In this document: in pieces, positions 7,861-16,781 of the stretch | Position numbering within the stretch: position 1 is the stretch's first letter | Layout of the letters: every line of letters begins with the position of its first letter | Source: an uncultured Nitrosospira sp. | Lineage (GTDB): Bacteria; Nitrospirota; Nitrospiria; Nitrospirales; Nitrospiraceae | Direction: 5' to 3' | Assembly: GCA_900696515.1 (NCBI GenBank) | Contig: CAADGK010000135.1 | Span: forward strand, 1 to 37,481 | Length of the DNA stretch: 37,481 nucleotides | The notes under the pieces: model-generated | Database searches by the model: none | The model's input: the letters and a program-made list of their open reading frames with translations, nothing else | What the model was told of the DNA's origin: nothing | Made by a program: the position numbers and the translations under genes

Positions 7861-9290
7861 CCCTTCCCTGTCTTTCTCAGCTGGTGAATGGCGGCTCCAT
7901 CGAGATCTTCCATCGCTTCCATCACGCCTTCAGCGAGTGTTGGATGGGCATGGATGAGACGAGCGACGTGGCCGGCCGTCGCCCCCACCTGCATCGCCAA
8001 CGCCGGTTCATGGATGAGATCAGCCGCATGGGCTCCGAGAATATGCATACCCAGAATCCGGTCGCTCTCGGCGTCAGCAATCACTTTGTAGAACCCGGTC
8101 GTCTCGCCTGTGGCTTGAGCCTTCCCCAACGCCCCATAGCGAAACCGTCCGACCTTCACTGCCTGGTTCGGATCCTTTCCGTTCTGCTCCGCTCGCGCTC
8201 TGGCCTGTTGTTCGGTCAATCCGACACGTCCGATCTCCGGCAGAGTGAAGATGCCGGCCGGGATCACGGCATAATCGATCGTCCGTTGATGTCCTGCAAT
8301 ATTCTCAACCGCCACCTGCCCCTGCGTCGATGCGACATGGGCCAACATCGCCTTGCCTGTCACATCCCCGATCGCATAGATGCCGGGTACGTTTGTGCGC
8401 AGGTGTTCATCAACCAGCACATCACCCCGAGGCCCAAGCACAACACCGACCTGTTCCAATCCGATCCCTCGCGAATTGAACCCGCGCCCCACCGAAACCA
8501 GAAGCTTCTCAGTCGCAACCATGCTCCCGTCTTTCAACGACAACATCAGCGACTCGGGTAACCGCTCGCATGTCTCCACCGTCGTGCCGGTTATCACGGT
8601 CACGCCCCGCTTTTTCAACTCACGCTCCATGGTGGACGAAATCTCCTCATCCTCCAATGGAAGGAGCCGCGGCATAAGTTCAAGAATGGTGACCGCTGTC
8701 CCAAGGCCGCTGTACAACGCAGCGAACTCGCATCCCTCCACTCCACCACCCAGGATGGCCAGGCTGGCCGGAACCTGTGTCATGTCAAGCATCTGCTGAC
8801 TCGTCACGATCTGCCGGCCGTCGATGGGAAATTGCGGAAGGTTCGGCCAGGAGGATCCGGTCGCGATCACCAGTGCATCGGCGTGAATCTCGCGTTGCGC
8901 TCCGTCCGGGAGTGTTACGGCAATGGTACGTGCGTCCTTGAGTATCCCCTGCCCAGTGACCTGCTCGATCCCCCAGCCCTTGAGCAGAGTCCCGATCCCT
9001 TTGACAAGTGAAGCGACCACCTTTTCTTTTCGGGCCACCATACGGGCCAGATCATACGTCGCAGGGGCCTGAAGCATCAGTCCCAGATCCTCAGCCTTCT
9101 TGAGCTTGTCACCAAGCTCCACGACGGAAAGCAGCGCCTTGCTGGGAATACACCCCCAGTTCAGGCAGACCCCGCCGAGCTTCTCTCGCTCGACGACCGT
9201 GACCCGTGCGCCAAGTTGAGCCGCACGGATGGCTGCGACATAGCCGCCGGGGCCGGCTCCAAGAATCGCGATATGGGTTTGATCGGACAT
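7857..9290 (-). CDS. lpdA: Dihydrolipoyl dehydrogenase
   Basis: FAD-dependent disulfide oxidoreductase that reoxidises dihydrolipoamide with NAD+ (E3 of 2-oxoacid dehydrogenases; L-protein of glycine cleavage). The FAD Rossmann motif GAGPGG is at residues 11-16. The redox pair C42-x4-C47 is in GGVCLNWGCIPSK, and a second dinucleotide motif ILGGGVEGCEFA is near 180. The second FAD-binding segment GIYAIGDVTG is near 310, and the C-terminal interface has the catalytic HAHPTLAE dyad. Length 477 aa is normal. It follows gcvH by 71 bases on the same strand, which suggests that the lipoyl H-protein is a direct electron donor. No E1/E2 genes lie nearby. Confidence 0.95.
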   Translation of the reverse strand: MSDQTHIAILGAGPGGYVAAIRAAQLGARVTVVEREKLGGVCLNWGCIPSKALLSVVELGDKLKKAEDLGLMLQAPATYDLARMVARKEKVVASLVKGIGTLLKGWGIEQVTGQGILKDARTIAVTLPDGAQREIHADALVIATGSSWPNLPQFPIDGRQIVTSQQMLDMTQVPASLAILGGGVEGCEFAALYSGLGTAVTILELMPRLLPLEDEEISSTMERELKKRGVTVITGTTVETCERLPESLMLSLKDGSMVATEKLLVSVGRGFNSRGIGLEQVGVVLGPRGDVLVDEHLRTNVPGIYAIGDVTGKAMLAHVASTQGQVAVENIAGHQRTIDYAVIPAGIFTLPEIGRVGLTEQQARARAEQNGKDPNQAVKVGRFRYGALGKAQATGETTGFYKVIADAESDRILGMHILGAHAADLIHEPALAMQVGATAGHVARLIHAHPTLAEGVMEAMEDLDGAAIHQLRKTGKG

Positions 9291-9361
9291 GGGCAGGGTA
9301 GGTCTACGGAGAAGTTACGAATGATGAACGAGGTTGCGGATGCTCAACCTCGACCTGGGCC

Positions 9362-9751
9362 TCAACCTTTTTTCTGACTGGCGAGAAACGCCTCGTATTG
9401 CGAGGCCGTCATCAGTTGATCGACTTCTCCGGGGTTGCTCAGCTCGATAACGGCCATCCACCCTTTGCCATAGGGGTCCGAATTCACGACTTCAGGGGCA
9501 TCTTTCAAGTCTGTATTGATCTTGGTCACCGTCCCGCTGACCGGCGTGTAGATCGTTGAGGTAGTTTTGGTCGACTCAACCTCCCCGATCTGTTGCCCGA
9601 CCTTCACCATCGCCCCGACCTTGGGAAGATCAAGAAAGACGATGTCGCCCAGGGCATCCTGCGCAAAGTGGCTGATCCCCACCGTCGCCTGTTTGCCTTC
9701 GACTCGAACCCATTCATGCTCTTGGTGGTACCGCAAATCGGATGGAATCAT
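9362..9751 (-). CDS. gcvH: Glycine cleavage system H protein (lipoyl carrier)
   Basis: 129 aa, the standard length for the lipoyl carrier that shuttles the aminomethyl group between P, T and L proteins. The opening LRYHQEHEWVRVEG and the hammerhead segment GDIVFLDLPKVG are typical. The lipoyl lysine is predicted at K62 in GEVESTKTTSTIYTPVSG; the usual residues after the Lys are AAS or SVS, so TTS is a small variation. GGAG precedes the ATG. The neighbouring lpd supplies the L-protein, but gcvT and gcvP are not in this window, so the protein may serve the glycine system or protein lipoylation from another locus. Confidence 0.93.
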   Translation of the reverse strand: MIPSDLRYHQEHEWVRVEGKQATVGISHFAQDALGDIVFLDLPKVGAMVKVGQQIGEVESTKTTSTIYTPVSGTVTKINTDLKDAPEVVNSDPYGKGWMAVIELSNPGEVDQLMTASQYEAFLASQKKG

Positions 9752-9925
9752 GTCGGCTCCGTTCTAGAGATTCAGTATGAGAGGCTGAGATTTAGGAGAG
9801 ATCGGGCAACCGACTGCTCTGCCTCAACCTTGACCGGATCAATTCTTCAGGATGGTAGTGGGAGCGGTCGGCATTGTCAAGAAACGGGCCGGCGAGTTGG
9901 TGGCCGACCCGTTGCTTGAGTCCTG

Positions 9926-10345
9926 CTACCCGAAGATTTCCATGCCGGGGAAAAAATACCCGATCTCAAACTGAGCGGTTTCCGGTGAGTCAGACCCATG
10001 GACCGCATTGAACTCAATATTTGTTCCATGGGCTTTGCGGATCGTTCCCGCATCAGCCTTCGCCGGATCCGTGGCGCCCATCAACTCCCGATTCTTCTTG
10101 ATCGCATTCTCACCCTGGAGCACGATCACGACAGCCGGACCGGAGGACATGAACGCACAGAGGCTCCCAAAAAACGGTCGCGCCTTGTGCACCGCATAGA
10201 ACCCCTCCGCCACCGGCTGGGACATCTGAATCATCTTGATGGCGATCGGCTTCAGCCCAGCCTGTTCATACCGATGGATAATATCTCCGACGACATTCTT
10301 CTTGACCGCATCCGGCTTGACGATAGCCAACGTTCGTTCGTTCAT
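9926..10345 (-). CDS. ndk: Nucleoside diphosphate kinase
   Basis: Transfers the gamma-phosphate of ATP to other NDPs through a phosphohistidine. The opening [12 protein letters not shown], the [16 protein letters not shown] loop and GTIRKAHG are all family features. The catalytic histidine is H116 in NAVHGSDS. Length 139 aa matches the short bacterial form; the C-terminal [12 protein letters not shown] is intact. A good promoter lies 50-80 bases upstream (10398-10427), so the gene is probably transcribed on its own. The minus-strand gene upstream (10532-12046) ends 186 bases away. Confidence 0.97.
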   Translation of the reverse strand: MNERTLAIVKPDAVKKNVVGDIIHRYEQAGLKPIAIKMIQMSQPVAEGFYAVHKARPFFGSLCAFMSSGPAVVIVLQGENAIKKNRELMGATDPAKADAGTIRKAHGTNIEFNAVHGSDSPETAQFEIGYFFPGMEIFG

Positions 10346-10397
10346 GATCGCTCCAACTCCTCCAAATTGTTAACAGATCCGGTGAAACAGCGGGCAC

Positions 10398-10427
10398 ATT
10401 ATAGGGGGGCCCTCTCCTGCCTTGCAA
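10398..10427 (-). promoter_or_regulatory. Promoter of ndk
   Basis: On the minus strand, TTGCAA (10422-10427) and a perfect TATAAT (10398-10403) are separated by 18 bases, with the predicted start near 10391, 46 bases before the ndk ATG. The spacer carries a long C run (GGGCCCCCC). Confidence 0.65.
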
Positions 10428-10531
10428 GCAGGCCACGCCGACTCCCGTGACAGCACCTCCGGGGGTAGTTCAAGAACTTCGACAGGCCACTCGATGGGTT
10501 CAGCACGATCACAGATACGCCTTCTCCACGT

Positions 10532-12046
10532 TCATACGGCCTTGAGACGGAAGAATCCGTAGACCGCCATCTTGAACAAGAGCCTTCCCTGTGCAAGCCG
10601 TCTGATCGTGGCGCTGCCGAACGTCCGCGCTTCATACCGAACGGGAATCTCCACGATCTGCAGACTGAGTTTCGACGCACCAAACAGCATATCAAAATCT
10701 CCGAGAGGATCGAACTCGCCGAAGTACGGCCGATTGGCCACGATGCGTTCGTAGTCTCGTCGGAACAAGACTTTTGTCCCGCACAGTGTGTCCTTGATTC
10801 GCTGATTCAGCAACCAAGAGAACACCGCCCCGAACACCTTGTTCCCGCACAGTGTGGACAGGCCCATCGCCCGCCCCTCCCGGGGATAGACCAGCCGACA
10901 GCCGATGACGCACTCGCCTTTTCCGCTCGCGATGGTTTCGTAAAATTTCGGGAGGGTTTCCGGCGGCATCGTCGCGTCCGCGTCCAGGATCATGAGAATA
11001 TCTCCCGCCGCATGGGCAAACCCCTTGCGGACTGCATCGCCCTTCCCTTGCCCGTCCTGTATCAGGAGCTTGATGTTCCTCCCCGGGTAAAAAGCCGTGA
11101 CACGTGTGATTTCCTCGGCCGTCCCGTCGGTCGAATGCCCGTCGACAAACAGAATCTCTTGCCGGCCTCCGAACTGCGGGATCCGTCTGAGCACCGCATC
11201 AATGTTGCCTTGTTCATTCCGACACGGAATCACGATAGTCGTCGAATAGGGCCGCTCCGGCCTCCTGAGCCGCGCGCGCGCGATCACGTAACGGGAGAGA
11301 CAAAGATCACGAAACCCCGGAAGATGGGCCAGCCACCTGTTGCACAAGGGAGCCAGGAGCGGAATACACAGGGGCAGCAACAATCGCCGCTCGACCTTCA
11401 CCACATCGAAGTCGGCGAGGTACAATAGATTCGTGAGATCCGCCGGCGAGAGCCAGCTGTGCTCGCGCTGCGGCATTTTCAGCCCGAGCTTCTCACATAA
11501 CCGAAGCATCGGCTCCCACAGATGGTTATGGGAGGACACCACCACCCTCGTGTGAGCTGTACAGAGACGCCGCAGCCGTGTGAACGCCGTCTGCACGTCG
11601 ACGAGATGACCGACCACGTCCGTAAGAAGGATGACGTCGAAGCATTCATCGAGTCGCAGCGTTTCAACGTCTCCGACTCGAAACTCCAAGGTCGGATGCC
11701 GTCGGGCCGCCTCGTTCACCATGGCAGGACTCAGGTCGATGCCCAGCCCGCGCGATGGCTTCAACGCGGCAAGAAGATTCCCGATCCCCGACCCGATTTC
11801 CAAGACTCGTAATCCCTCCGGCACGAGGAACCTGAGATATCGAGTCTGATCCTCATAGTAGGCGCGGGCCTTCTGCTCCCACGACAGCCGTTGCGGAGCA
11901 CAGGCATCAAAATGGTCTCGGATGGCTTTTTTCTTGGCGGCAGTCTGGAATCGCCCCTCGGGATGAAGGGGATCCGTCGACGAATCGTGATCCGTCTCGT
12001 CCCAATCCGGAGAAGGAAAGAGTTTGTAGAGTCTCGCTGGCCCCAT
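10532..12046 (-). CDS. Fusion of SAM-dependent methyltransferase and GT2 glycosyltransferase
   Basis: 504 aa with two domains. Residues 70-200 form a class I methyltransferase: SAM motif I VLEIGSGIGN (81-90), an acidic residue at the end of strand 2 (LGIDLSP), then FDVILLTDVVGHL. Residues 269-500 form a GT-A fold glycosyltransferase family 2 of the dolichyl-phosphate-mannose-synthase type: TTIVIPCRNEQGN, VDGHSTDGT, GKGDAVRKGF and the metal-binding DAD at 355-357. A hydrophobic linker (RRLLLPLCIPLLAPLCN, 220-236) joins them and may associate with the membrane. The likely role is modification of a lipid-linked sugar or envelope glycan. The acceptor is unknown. The gene is transcribed alone. Confidence 0.88.
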   Translation of the reverse strand: MGPARLYKLFPSPDWDETDHDSSTDPLHPEGRFQTAAKKKAIRDHFDACAPQRLSWEQKARAYYEDQTRYLRFLVPEGLRVLEIGSGIGNLLAALKPSRGLGIDLSPAMVNEAARRHPTLEFRVGDVETLRLDECFDVILLTDVVGHLVDVQTAFTRLRRLCTAHTRVVVSSHNHLWEPMLRLCEKLGLKMPQREHSWLSPADLTNLLYLADFDVVKVERRLLLPLCIPLLAPLCNRWLAHLPGFRDLCLSRYVIARARLRRPERPYSTTIVIPCRNEQGNIDAVLRRIPQFGGRQEILFVDGHSTDGTAEEITRVTAFYPGRNIKLLIQDGQGKGDAVRKGFAHAAGDILMILDADATMPPETLPKFYETIASGKGECVIGCRLVYPREGRAMGLSTLCGNKVFGAVFSWLLNQRIKDTLCGTKVLFRRDYERIVANRPYFGEFDPLGDFDMLFGASKLSLQIVEIPVRYEARTFGSATIRRLAQGRLLFKMAVYGFFRLKAV

Positions 12047-12187
12047 GGAGATCCATGTACGGATAGCAGTGGATCCACAGTAGCACCGGCAAGCCGTTTT
12101 GACACGAGTTCCGGAAGAATCGGCAGAACCACATCCGGACTAACTTCGTTGGGCGTTCCTACTACACTACCGACACGCCGCTGCAAC

Positions 12188-12268
12188 CATATTCGTCGTT
12201 CGTGAAGCGTGAAGTGTCTGAATCCGAAGCGAGATACGCTTCACGTGTGACGTTTCACGAGATTCCGG
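12188..12268. repeat. CTTCACG-type heptad repeats in imperfect inverted arrangement
   Basis: On the plus strand, CGTGAAGCGTGAAGTG (12201-12216) and CGCTTCACGTGTGACGTTTCACG (from about 12237) can fold on each other. The segment 12194-12214 is identical over 21 bases to the inverse of 31972-31992 inside lhr. It lies just downstream of the DUF2314 gene and might also act as a transcript end. The rest of 12047-12278 shows no gene I can support. Confidence 0.6.
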
Positions 12269-12278
12269 ATGTTTCTCA

Positions 12279-12788
12279 TCATCGGTCACAGTCCAGACCG
12301 TATTGCTTCTGAATCTTCTGGGCCACCTCGGGCGATTCTTTGGTCAAGAGTGCACAGGTCGTGAAATTTCCGATGACTTTCTTCTTGCCCTTGTCGACAT
12401 ACGTCCAGTCGACGATCTCCGTCTTCGCAAATGAATAGGCCTGGCCCTTCTTCAAGGATCGGACCACCGGCGTATTTTCGATCCGTCCCGACCACAAATC
12501 GCCTTCACCTTTCAGATCTGAAATCCAGAGGTACTCGAGACTCTCGCCTTCGCTGACCCGCACCTTCACCGAGTAGTGGCCGGTATCGGACGGCGGCGAT
12601 CCCGCTTTTTTCAGAAAGCCCTCCAGCCCGGCACGCGCACGCGTCATGGCTTTTTGCATGGCCGGGTCCTCATCGCTGACCTCGACCGTTCCGTCGTTTT
12701 TCGCCTTGTCTGTAAATGATTCGGAGAATACCGGTGTCGATAGCAGCGCCACGATCAACGCAATATGCAGTGCAACCAGTCGTCGCAT
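12279..12788 (-). CDS. DUF2314 (YegJ-like) secreted protein
   Basis: 169 aa with a Sec signal peptide (RRLVALHIALIVALLSTPVFSES). The mature part shows the DUF2314 layout: DPAMQKAMTRARAGLEGFL, then SVKVRVSEGESLEYLWISDL, NTPVVRSLKKGQ, DWTYVDKGKK and a closing IGNFTTCALL. The family has no established biochemical role; homologues (E. coli YegJ) are found across proteobacteria, often as single envelope genes. A Cys in TTCALL and another near the C-terminus (LDCDR) could form a disulfide. It is divergent from the transglycosylase-like gene, and the two share a ~130-bp promoter region. Confidence 0.82.
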   Translation of the reverse strand: MRRLVALHIALIVALLSTPVFSESFTDKAKNDGTVEVSDEDPAMQKAMTRARAGLEGFLKKAGSPPSDTGHYSVKVRVSEGESLEYLWISDLKGEGDLWSGRIENTPVVRSLKKGQAYSFAKTEIVDWTYVDKGKKKVIGNFTTCALLTKESPEVAQKIQKQYGLDCDR

Positions 12789-12920
12789 AACTCCCCTCTC
12801 ACGAATGGGCGGACATTGGGCGAGTATATTGACCCTTCTCTCAACCGTAAAGCAAGATTCCGACTGCTCCGTACTCCGTTGTCACGTGTCGGAACTCTCC
12901 CTGACATCCCCGTTGACAGA

Positions 12921-13802
12921 ATGAATTCATCTGGTCATTGTTACCCCGACACCATGTCGCGTCGTCACGGTGCCCCTCATACTCCCTCCCGCCATCAGCG
13001 TCCTACGCGTCCCCTGATGCGTGTCGCTCGTGGAAGCTGGCACGTCCTGACCGCTTGCCTGCGTGCCGTCCGTCACGCTCCGCCGACCATACAAGTATGG
13101 AGCACCGTGGCCATCCTGATCACCGCGGCCCTCACTATCAACTGGGTCTATCACGCCTATTACAAGCCGACGGAACTGTTCTTTCCCGTGGAACCGGCCT
13201 TTCACAAGAGCCCTCGTGAAACCTGGGAGGAGTATGGAGCCCTGTTCGAGGCCCATTCAACGGCCATCATCACACCTGAATTACTGGCGGCCATTGCGCA
13301 AGCCGAAGGGTCCGGTAATCCGGTCGCCCGCACCTATTGGAAATGGCGCTTCACCGCACACAATCCGCTGGAGTGGTATCAACCGGCCTCCACGGCCGTC
13401 GGCATGTTTCAGATCACCGACGGCACGTTTCAGGAAGCAAAACGCTATTGCATCCACAACCATGTCGTCGTCGAACAGGGGCCGTGGAACAATTTCAATT
13501 CCTGTTGGTTCAACAGCCTCTATAGCCGAGTCATTCCCGGCCATGCCATGGAGATGACCGCGGCGTTGCTCGACCGATACGTCACGCGGTTGGTTGCTGA
13601 CCGGGGAGCCACGTTCGAGCAGAAACAGGAGCTGGCCGCCGTTATTCATCTCTGCGGGGCTGGAGCCGGACGCAACCATGTCTTGCGCAACTTTCGCCTG
13701 ACTCCGCATCAGCACTGCGGCGCCCACGATCTCCGAACCTACCTCTTGAAAATTTCGGCTCTCACGCAGCAATTCGCATTGCTCAAGGGACGGTCAGGAT
13801 GA
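12921..13802 (+). CDS. Membrane-anchored transglycosylase-like (SLT fold) protein
   Basis: About 293 aa. A basic N-terminus is followed by one transmembrane helix (WSTVAILITAALTINWVYHAYY, roughly residues 60-81) and a periplasmic lysozyme-like domain. The probable catalytic Glu is in LLAAIAQAEGSGNPVA, equivalent to the ESxGNP motif of lytic transglycosylases, and AVGMFQITDGTF replaces the family's GLMQIMPxT. Four Cys in the domain (YCIHN, SCWFN, HLCGAG, QHCGAH) suggest disulfides. It probably cleaves or binds peptidoglycan. The start is uncertain: the frame is open from 12765, but that would overlap the divergent gene; ATGs at 12921, 12954 and 13017 all lack a good ribosome-binding site. Confidence 0.75.
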   Translation: MNSSGHCYPDTMSRRHGAPHTPSRHQRPTRPLMRVARGSWHVLTACLRAVRHAPPTIQVWSTVAILITAALTINWVYHAYYKPTELFFPVEPAFHKSPRETWEEYGALFEAHSTAIITPELLAAIAQAEGSGNPVARTYWKWRFTAHNPLEWYQPASTAVGMFQITDGTFQEAKRYCIHNHVVVEQGPWNNFNSCWFNSLYSRVIPGHAMEMTAALLDRYVTRLVADRGATFEQKQELAAVIHLCGAGAGRNHVLRNFRLTPHQHCGAHDLRTYLLKISALTQQFALLKGRSG

Positions 13803-13805
13803 ACT

Positions 13806-13845
13806 TTTGAGTACTGACTCCCGAGTGCTGAGCGCGCAGTCATAC
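13806..13845. repeat. GAGTGCTGAG-type heptad repeat
   Basis: Intergenic heptads GAGTACT GACTCCC GAGTGCT GAGCGCG CAGTCAT resemble the motif AGTGCTGAGGACTGAGTGC found at 34280-34298 (inverted) and within lhr at 29487-29505. Confidence 0.5.
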
Positions 13846-13907
13846 GAGAACATATCCGGCGCACAGGACCGACCTGTTCGTGGTATGGTGGGCGATCCAC
13901 CCGCATC

Positions 13908-15224
13908 GTGATGAACGACCACCGCTCACACATTCCAGACCCCCCTCATACCCTTCGCACAACCGTCCTGGCCGGCGCCATCGGCAATGTGCTGGAATGG
14001 TATGACTTCGCGCTCTTCGGATACTTCGCGCCCGTCTTGTCCGTCCTGTTTTTCCCGGCTTCGGATCCGGCTTTATCATTGATCGCCACATTCAGCGTTT
14101 TTGCCGTCGGATTTCTGGCAAGGCCGCTGGGCGCACTCTGCTTCGGCTACTGGGGAGATACACGAGGACGCCGGTCGGCGCTGTCATGGTCCGTCATCCT
14201 CATGGCGATTCCCACGTGCCTCCTCGGCCTATTGCCGACCTATGCTCAGATCGGGCTCGCCGCGCCGATTGCGCTGACCGTCCTCCGTTTTATTCAGGGG
14301 TTCTCCGTCGGCGGTGAATTTACCGGATCGGTCACCTTCCTGATCGAACATGCCGCGCCGAACCAACGAGGCTATATCGGCAGTTGGGCTGGATTCAGCG
14401 CCCAAATCGGCGCGTTGTCGGGATCCGGCATCGGCGCCCTGGCCGGCGCGAGTTTTACCCAGGAGACCCTGCATGATTGGGGCTGGCGCATTCCCTTCTT
14501 GGCCGGGAGCGTCATCGCATTAGTCGGCTGGTACCTTCGCCGGCATCTTCCTGAATCGCCCGCCTTTGAACGACTCCAACAGAGCGGGGTGGTCTCATCA
14601 ACGCCGATTCGTGACTTTGCCCGTCAGAACCGGACACCACTGCTCCAGGTCATCGGACTCGTATTGCTGCATGGCGTGGGGTTCTACATCTTTTTTGTCT
14701 ATCTCCCCACCTATCTGACGAAGGTGAGTGATCTCTCGATGAAAACAGCATTGACCATCAATACGGTCTGCATGGCCGTCATGGCAATGCTGATCCCGAT
14801 CATGGGCAAGTTGGCCGATCGAATCGGCCCCCGACGGGTGCTCGCTGCCGGTGCGATGGGCCTCGCGCTCGGCACAGTCCCGTTCTTCTCCTGGTTCAGT
14901 AGCGGAGACGTGATATCGGTAGCCTTGGCGCAATTGACCGTGACCGTTTTCGTCGCCGCCTACATGGGGCCCTTCTTTGCCATCGTCGCCGTCCTCTTCC
15001 CGGTCGCCCACCGGTATACTGGGCTTTCGATTTCATACAATATGGCTTCGGCGCTGTTCGGCGGAACAGCGCCATTGGTCGCGACCATGGTTTTTGAACG
15101 GAGCGGAAACCTCCTTGCACCAGGATGGTATGTCAGTGCATGCGCGATCATCTCATTGCTTGTCCTCATAACGATTCGTGACGAAGGACAAGAGCCAGCT
15201 GCGTTTCACGCCAGCCCCCGTTGA
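13908..15224 (+). CDS. MFS transporter, metabolite:H+ symporter (MHS) family
   Basis: 438-aa inner-membrane carrier with about 12 transmembrane helices. The first helix carries the MHS signature GNVLEWYDFALFGYFAPVL. The first-loop MFS motif appears as GYWGDTRGRR, and the second half repeats it as GKLADRIGPRR. Members such as ProP, KgtP and CitA move small organic acids, betaine or proline with protons; the substrate here cannot be told. GTG at 13908 and ATG at 13911 are adjacent possible starts. The cytochrome P450 gene begins 49 bases after the stop, so the two may be cotranscribed, suggesting uptake or release of a compound linked to P450 chemistry (inference). Confidence 0.9.
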   Translation: MMNDHRSHIPDPPHTLRTTVLAGAIGNVLEWYDFALFGYFAPVLSVLFFPASDPALSLIATFSVFAVGFLARPLGALCFGYWGDTRGRRSALSWSVILMAIPTCLLGLLPTYAQIGLAAPIALTVLRFIQGFSVGGEFTGSVTFLIEHAAPNQRGYIGSWAGFSAQIGALSGSGIGALAGASFTQETLHDWGWRIPFLAGSVIALVGWYLRRHLPESPAFERLQQSGVVSSTPIRDFARQNRTPLLQVIGLVLLHGVGFYIFFVYLPTYLTKVSDLSMKTALTINTVCMAVMAMLIPIMGKLADRIGPRRVLAAGAMGLALGTVPFFSWFSSGDVISVALAQLTVTVFVAAYMGPFFAIVAVLFPVAHRYTGLSISYNMASALFGGTAPLVATMVFERSGNLLAPGWYVSACAIISLLVLITIRDEGQEPAAFHASPR

Positions 15225-15273
15225 CAGTCGTTCTCCTCCATGCTGGAGTCCCACTGAGTACGAACCATCGCCC

Positions 15274-16689
15274 ATGACCGACCAACACACACCAACATCG
15301 CAGCTTCCCGGACCACCGGTCTCTCGCTGGTGGGGCTGCTTCGCTGAGCTTCGACGAGATACGCTTGGATTTCTCTTGCAGAGTCAACACTACGGTGACG
15401 TCGTCAAGCTCCCCATGGGCCTGGTCGCTGAACTGCTCCTGCGGCAGCCCGATGCCGCCATGTATCTCTTGAATCATCCGGCTGACGTCAAACATGTCTT
15501 GGTGACGAATCAAGACAATTATCGGAAGTGCCCGGTTCCTCCGGTCGAATCACGGATCTTCGGGCAAGGCGTCCTGCACACGGAAGGCGATACCCATCAT
15601 GCTCAACGGCGGCTGTTTTTGCCGTTTTTTTACGGACACCACGTAACGGCCTACAGCAAACTCATCACCGATACAGCACGATCCCGAGTGGCCCAGTGGC
15701 ACGATGGCATGACGATCGACATTGGACAGGACATGGCCCATCTCGCCCTCTCGGTCATCTGGCGTCTCCTCTTTGGACACGATGTGCAGTCGGATACCGG
15801 CCTGATTCGTGACTCCATTTCAGCAGGCCAGCGACTCATCAAGCTTCAGTATGATTCGCTCCTAGCCAGTCTGATCCCGCTCTGGATTCCCATTCCCCGG
15901 CATCGCCGGTTCACCCGAGGCTTCCACGTAATTGAGAACACCCTTATTCAATTGATCCGTGATCGGCGACGCAGTGCCGAGCACCGAGATGATGTGCTCT
16001 CGCTCTTACTGGCCGCGAAGGATGACCATGGTCACCCGTTGAGCGAAAAAGAGATTCGTGACGAGCTCATGACATTCTTGCTCGCCGGTCATGAAACCAC
16101 CGCCAATGCCCTCACATGGACATGGCTTCTTCTGTCCCAGAATCAATCAGTTTGGGAGAGGTTGGTGTGTGAATTGGGAAATGTGCTCGGCGACCGCCCT
16201 CCCGACGCGGCCGACCTGCCTCGCCTTCCCTACTTGAAGATGATCTGGGACGAGTCGCTTCGCCTCTATCCGCCCGCCTGGAGCTTGCACGGCCGCCTAG
16301 CACAGAAAGAGGATCGACTTCCTTCCGGAGCGACTCTTTCTCCCGGTTCGTGGGCCTTCATCAGCCCCTGGAATCTTCACCGCAATCCACGCTGGTTTCG
16401 TGAGCCCGCCCGATTTGACCCGGAGCGGTTTTCGCACGAAGCGACCAGAGCCCGTCCGGCCTATGCGTGCATTCCCTTCGGCGCAGGTGGACGCCGCTGC
16501 CTGGGCGAGTCGTTCGCTGAACTTGAGGGCCTCTTGATCCTGGCCACGATCGCGTCGGCTGTTCGACTCGATCTCCTCGACAAGCAGACGATTCACCCAG
16601 AGCCTGGGATGACCCTCCACCCGAGAGATCCGATCGAGATGATCGTCCGGCGAATCGATCTCCCCAACGCCCATCCTGCTGTCGTATAA
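15274..16689 (+). CDS. Cytochrome P450
   Basis: Haem-thiolate monooxygenase of 471 aa, soluble by sequence (no N-terminal anchor). Diagnostic motifs are all present: I-helix AGHETT (271-276), K-helix ESLR (327-330), the PERF-type segment FDPERFS near 383, and the haem loop FGAGGRRCLG with the axial Cys at residue 409. HAQRRLFLPFF matches the C-helix. ATG at 15274 is chosen because the longer frame from 15178 would overlap the MFS gene. It resembles the CYP102/CYP4-like branch more than the class I short bacterial P450s; no redox partner gene lies next to it. The substrate is unknown, likely a lipid or terpenoid by comparison with that branch. Confidence 0.93.
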   Translation: MTDQHTPTSQLPGPPVSRWWGCFAELRRDTLGFLLQSQHYGDVVKLPMGLVAELLLRQPDAAMYLLNHPADVKHVLVTNQDNYRKCPVPPVESRIFGQGVLHTEGDTHHAQRRLFLPFFYGHHVTAYSKLITDTARSRVAQWHDGMTIDIGQDMAHLALSVIWRLLFGHDVQSDTGLIRDSISAGQRLIKLQYDSLLASLIPLWIPIPRHRRFTRGFHVIENTLIQLIRDRRRSAEHRDDVLSLLLAAKDDHGHPLSEKEIRDELMTFLLAGHETTANALTWTWLLLSQNQSVWERLVCELGNVLGDRPPDAADLPRLPYLKMIWDESLRLYPPAWSLHGRLAQKEDRLPSGATLSPGSWAFISPWNLHRNPRWFREPARFDPERFSHEATRARPAYACIPFGAGGRRCLGESFAELEGLLILATIASAVRLDLLDKQTIHPEPGMTLHPRDPIEMIVRRIDLPNAHPAVV

Positions 16690-16781
16690 CTCGCCTCTCT
16701 CCAACGGCTACCCTTCTGTCTATTGATGTGGTAGAACTCGCATCTGTGTCTGGACGACCTTTGACTAACCGGCCATCCTCG

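Noticed and set aside
12765-12920. Extended N-terminus of the transglycosylase-like protein
   Set aside because: It would overlap the start of the divergent DUF2314 gene and adds sequence without a signal or domain pattern.
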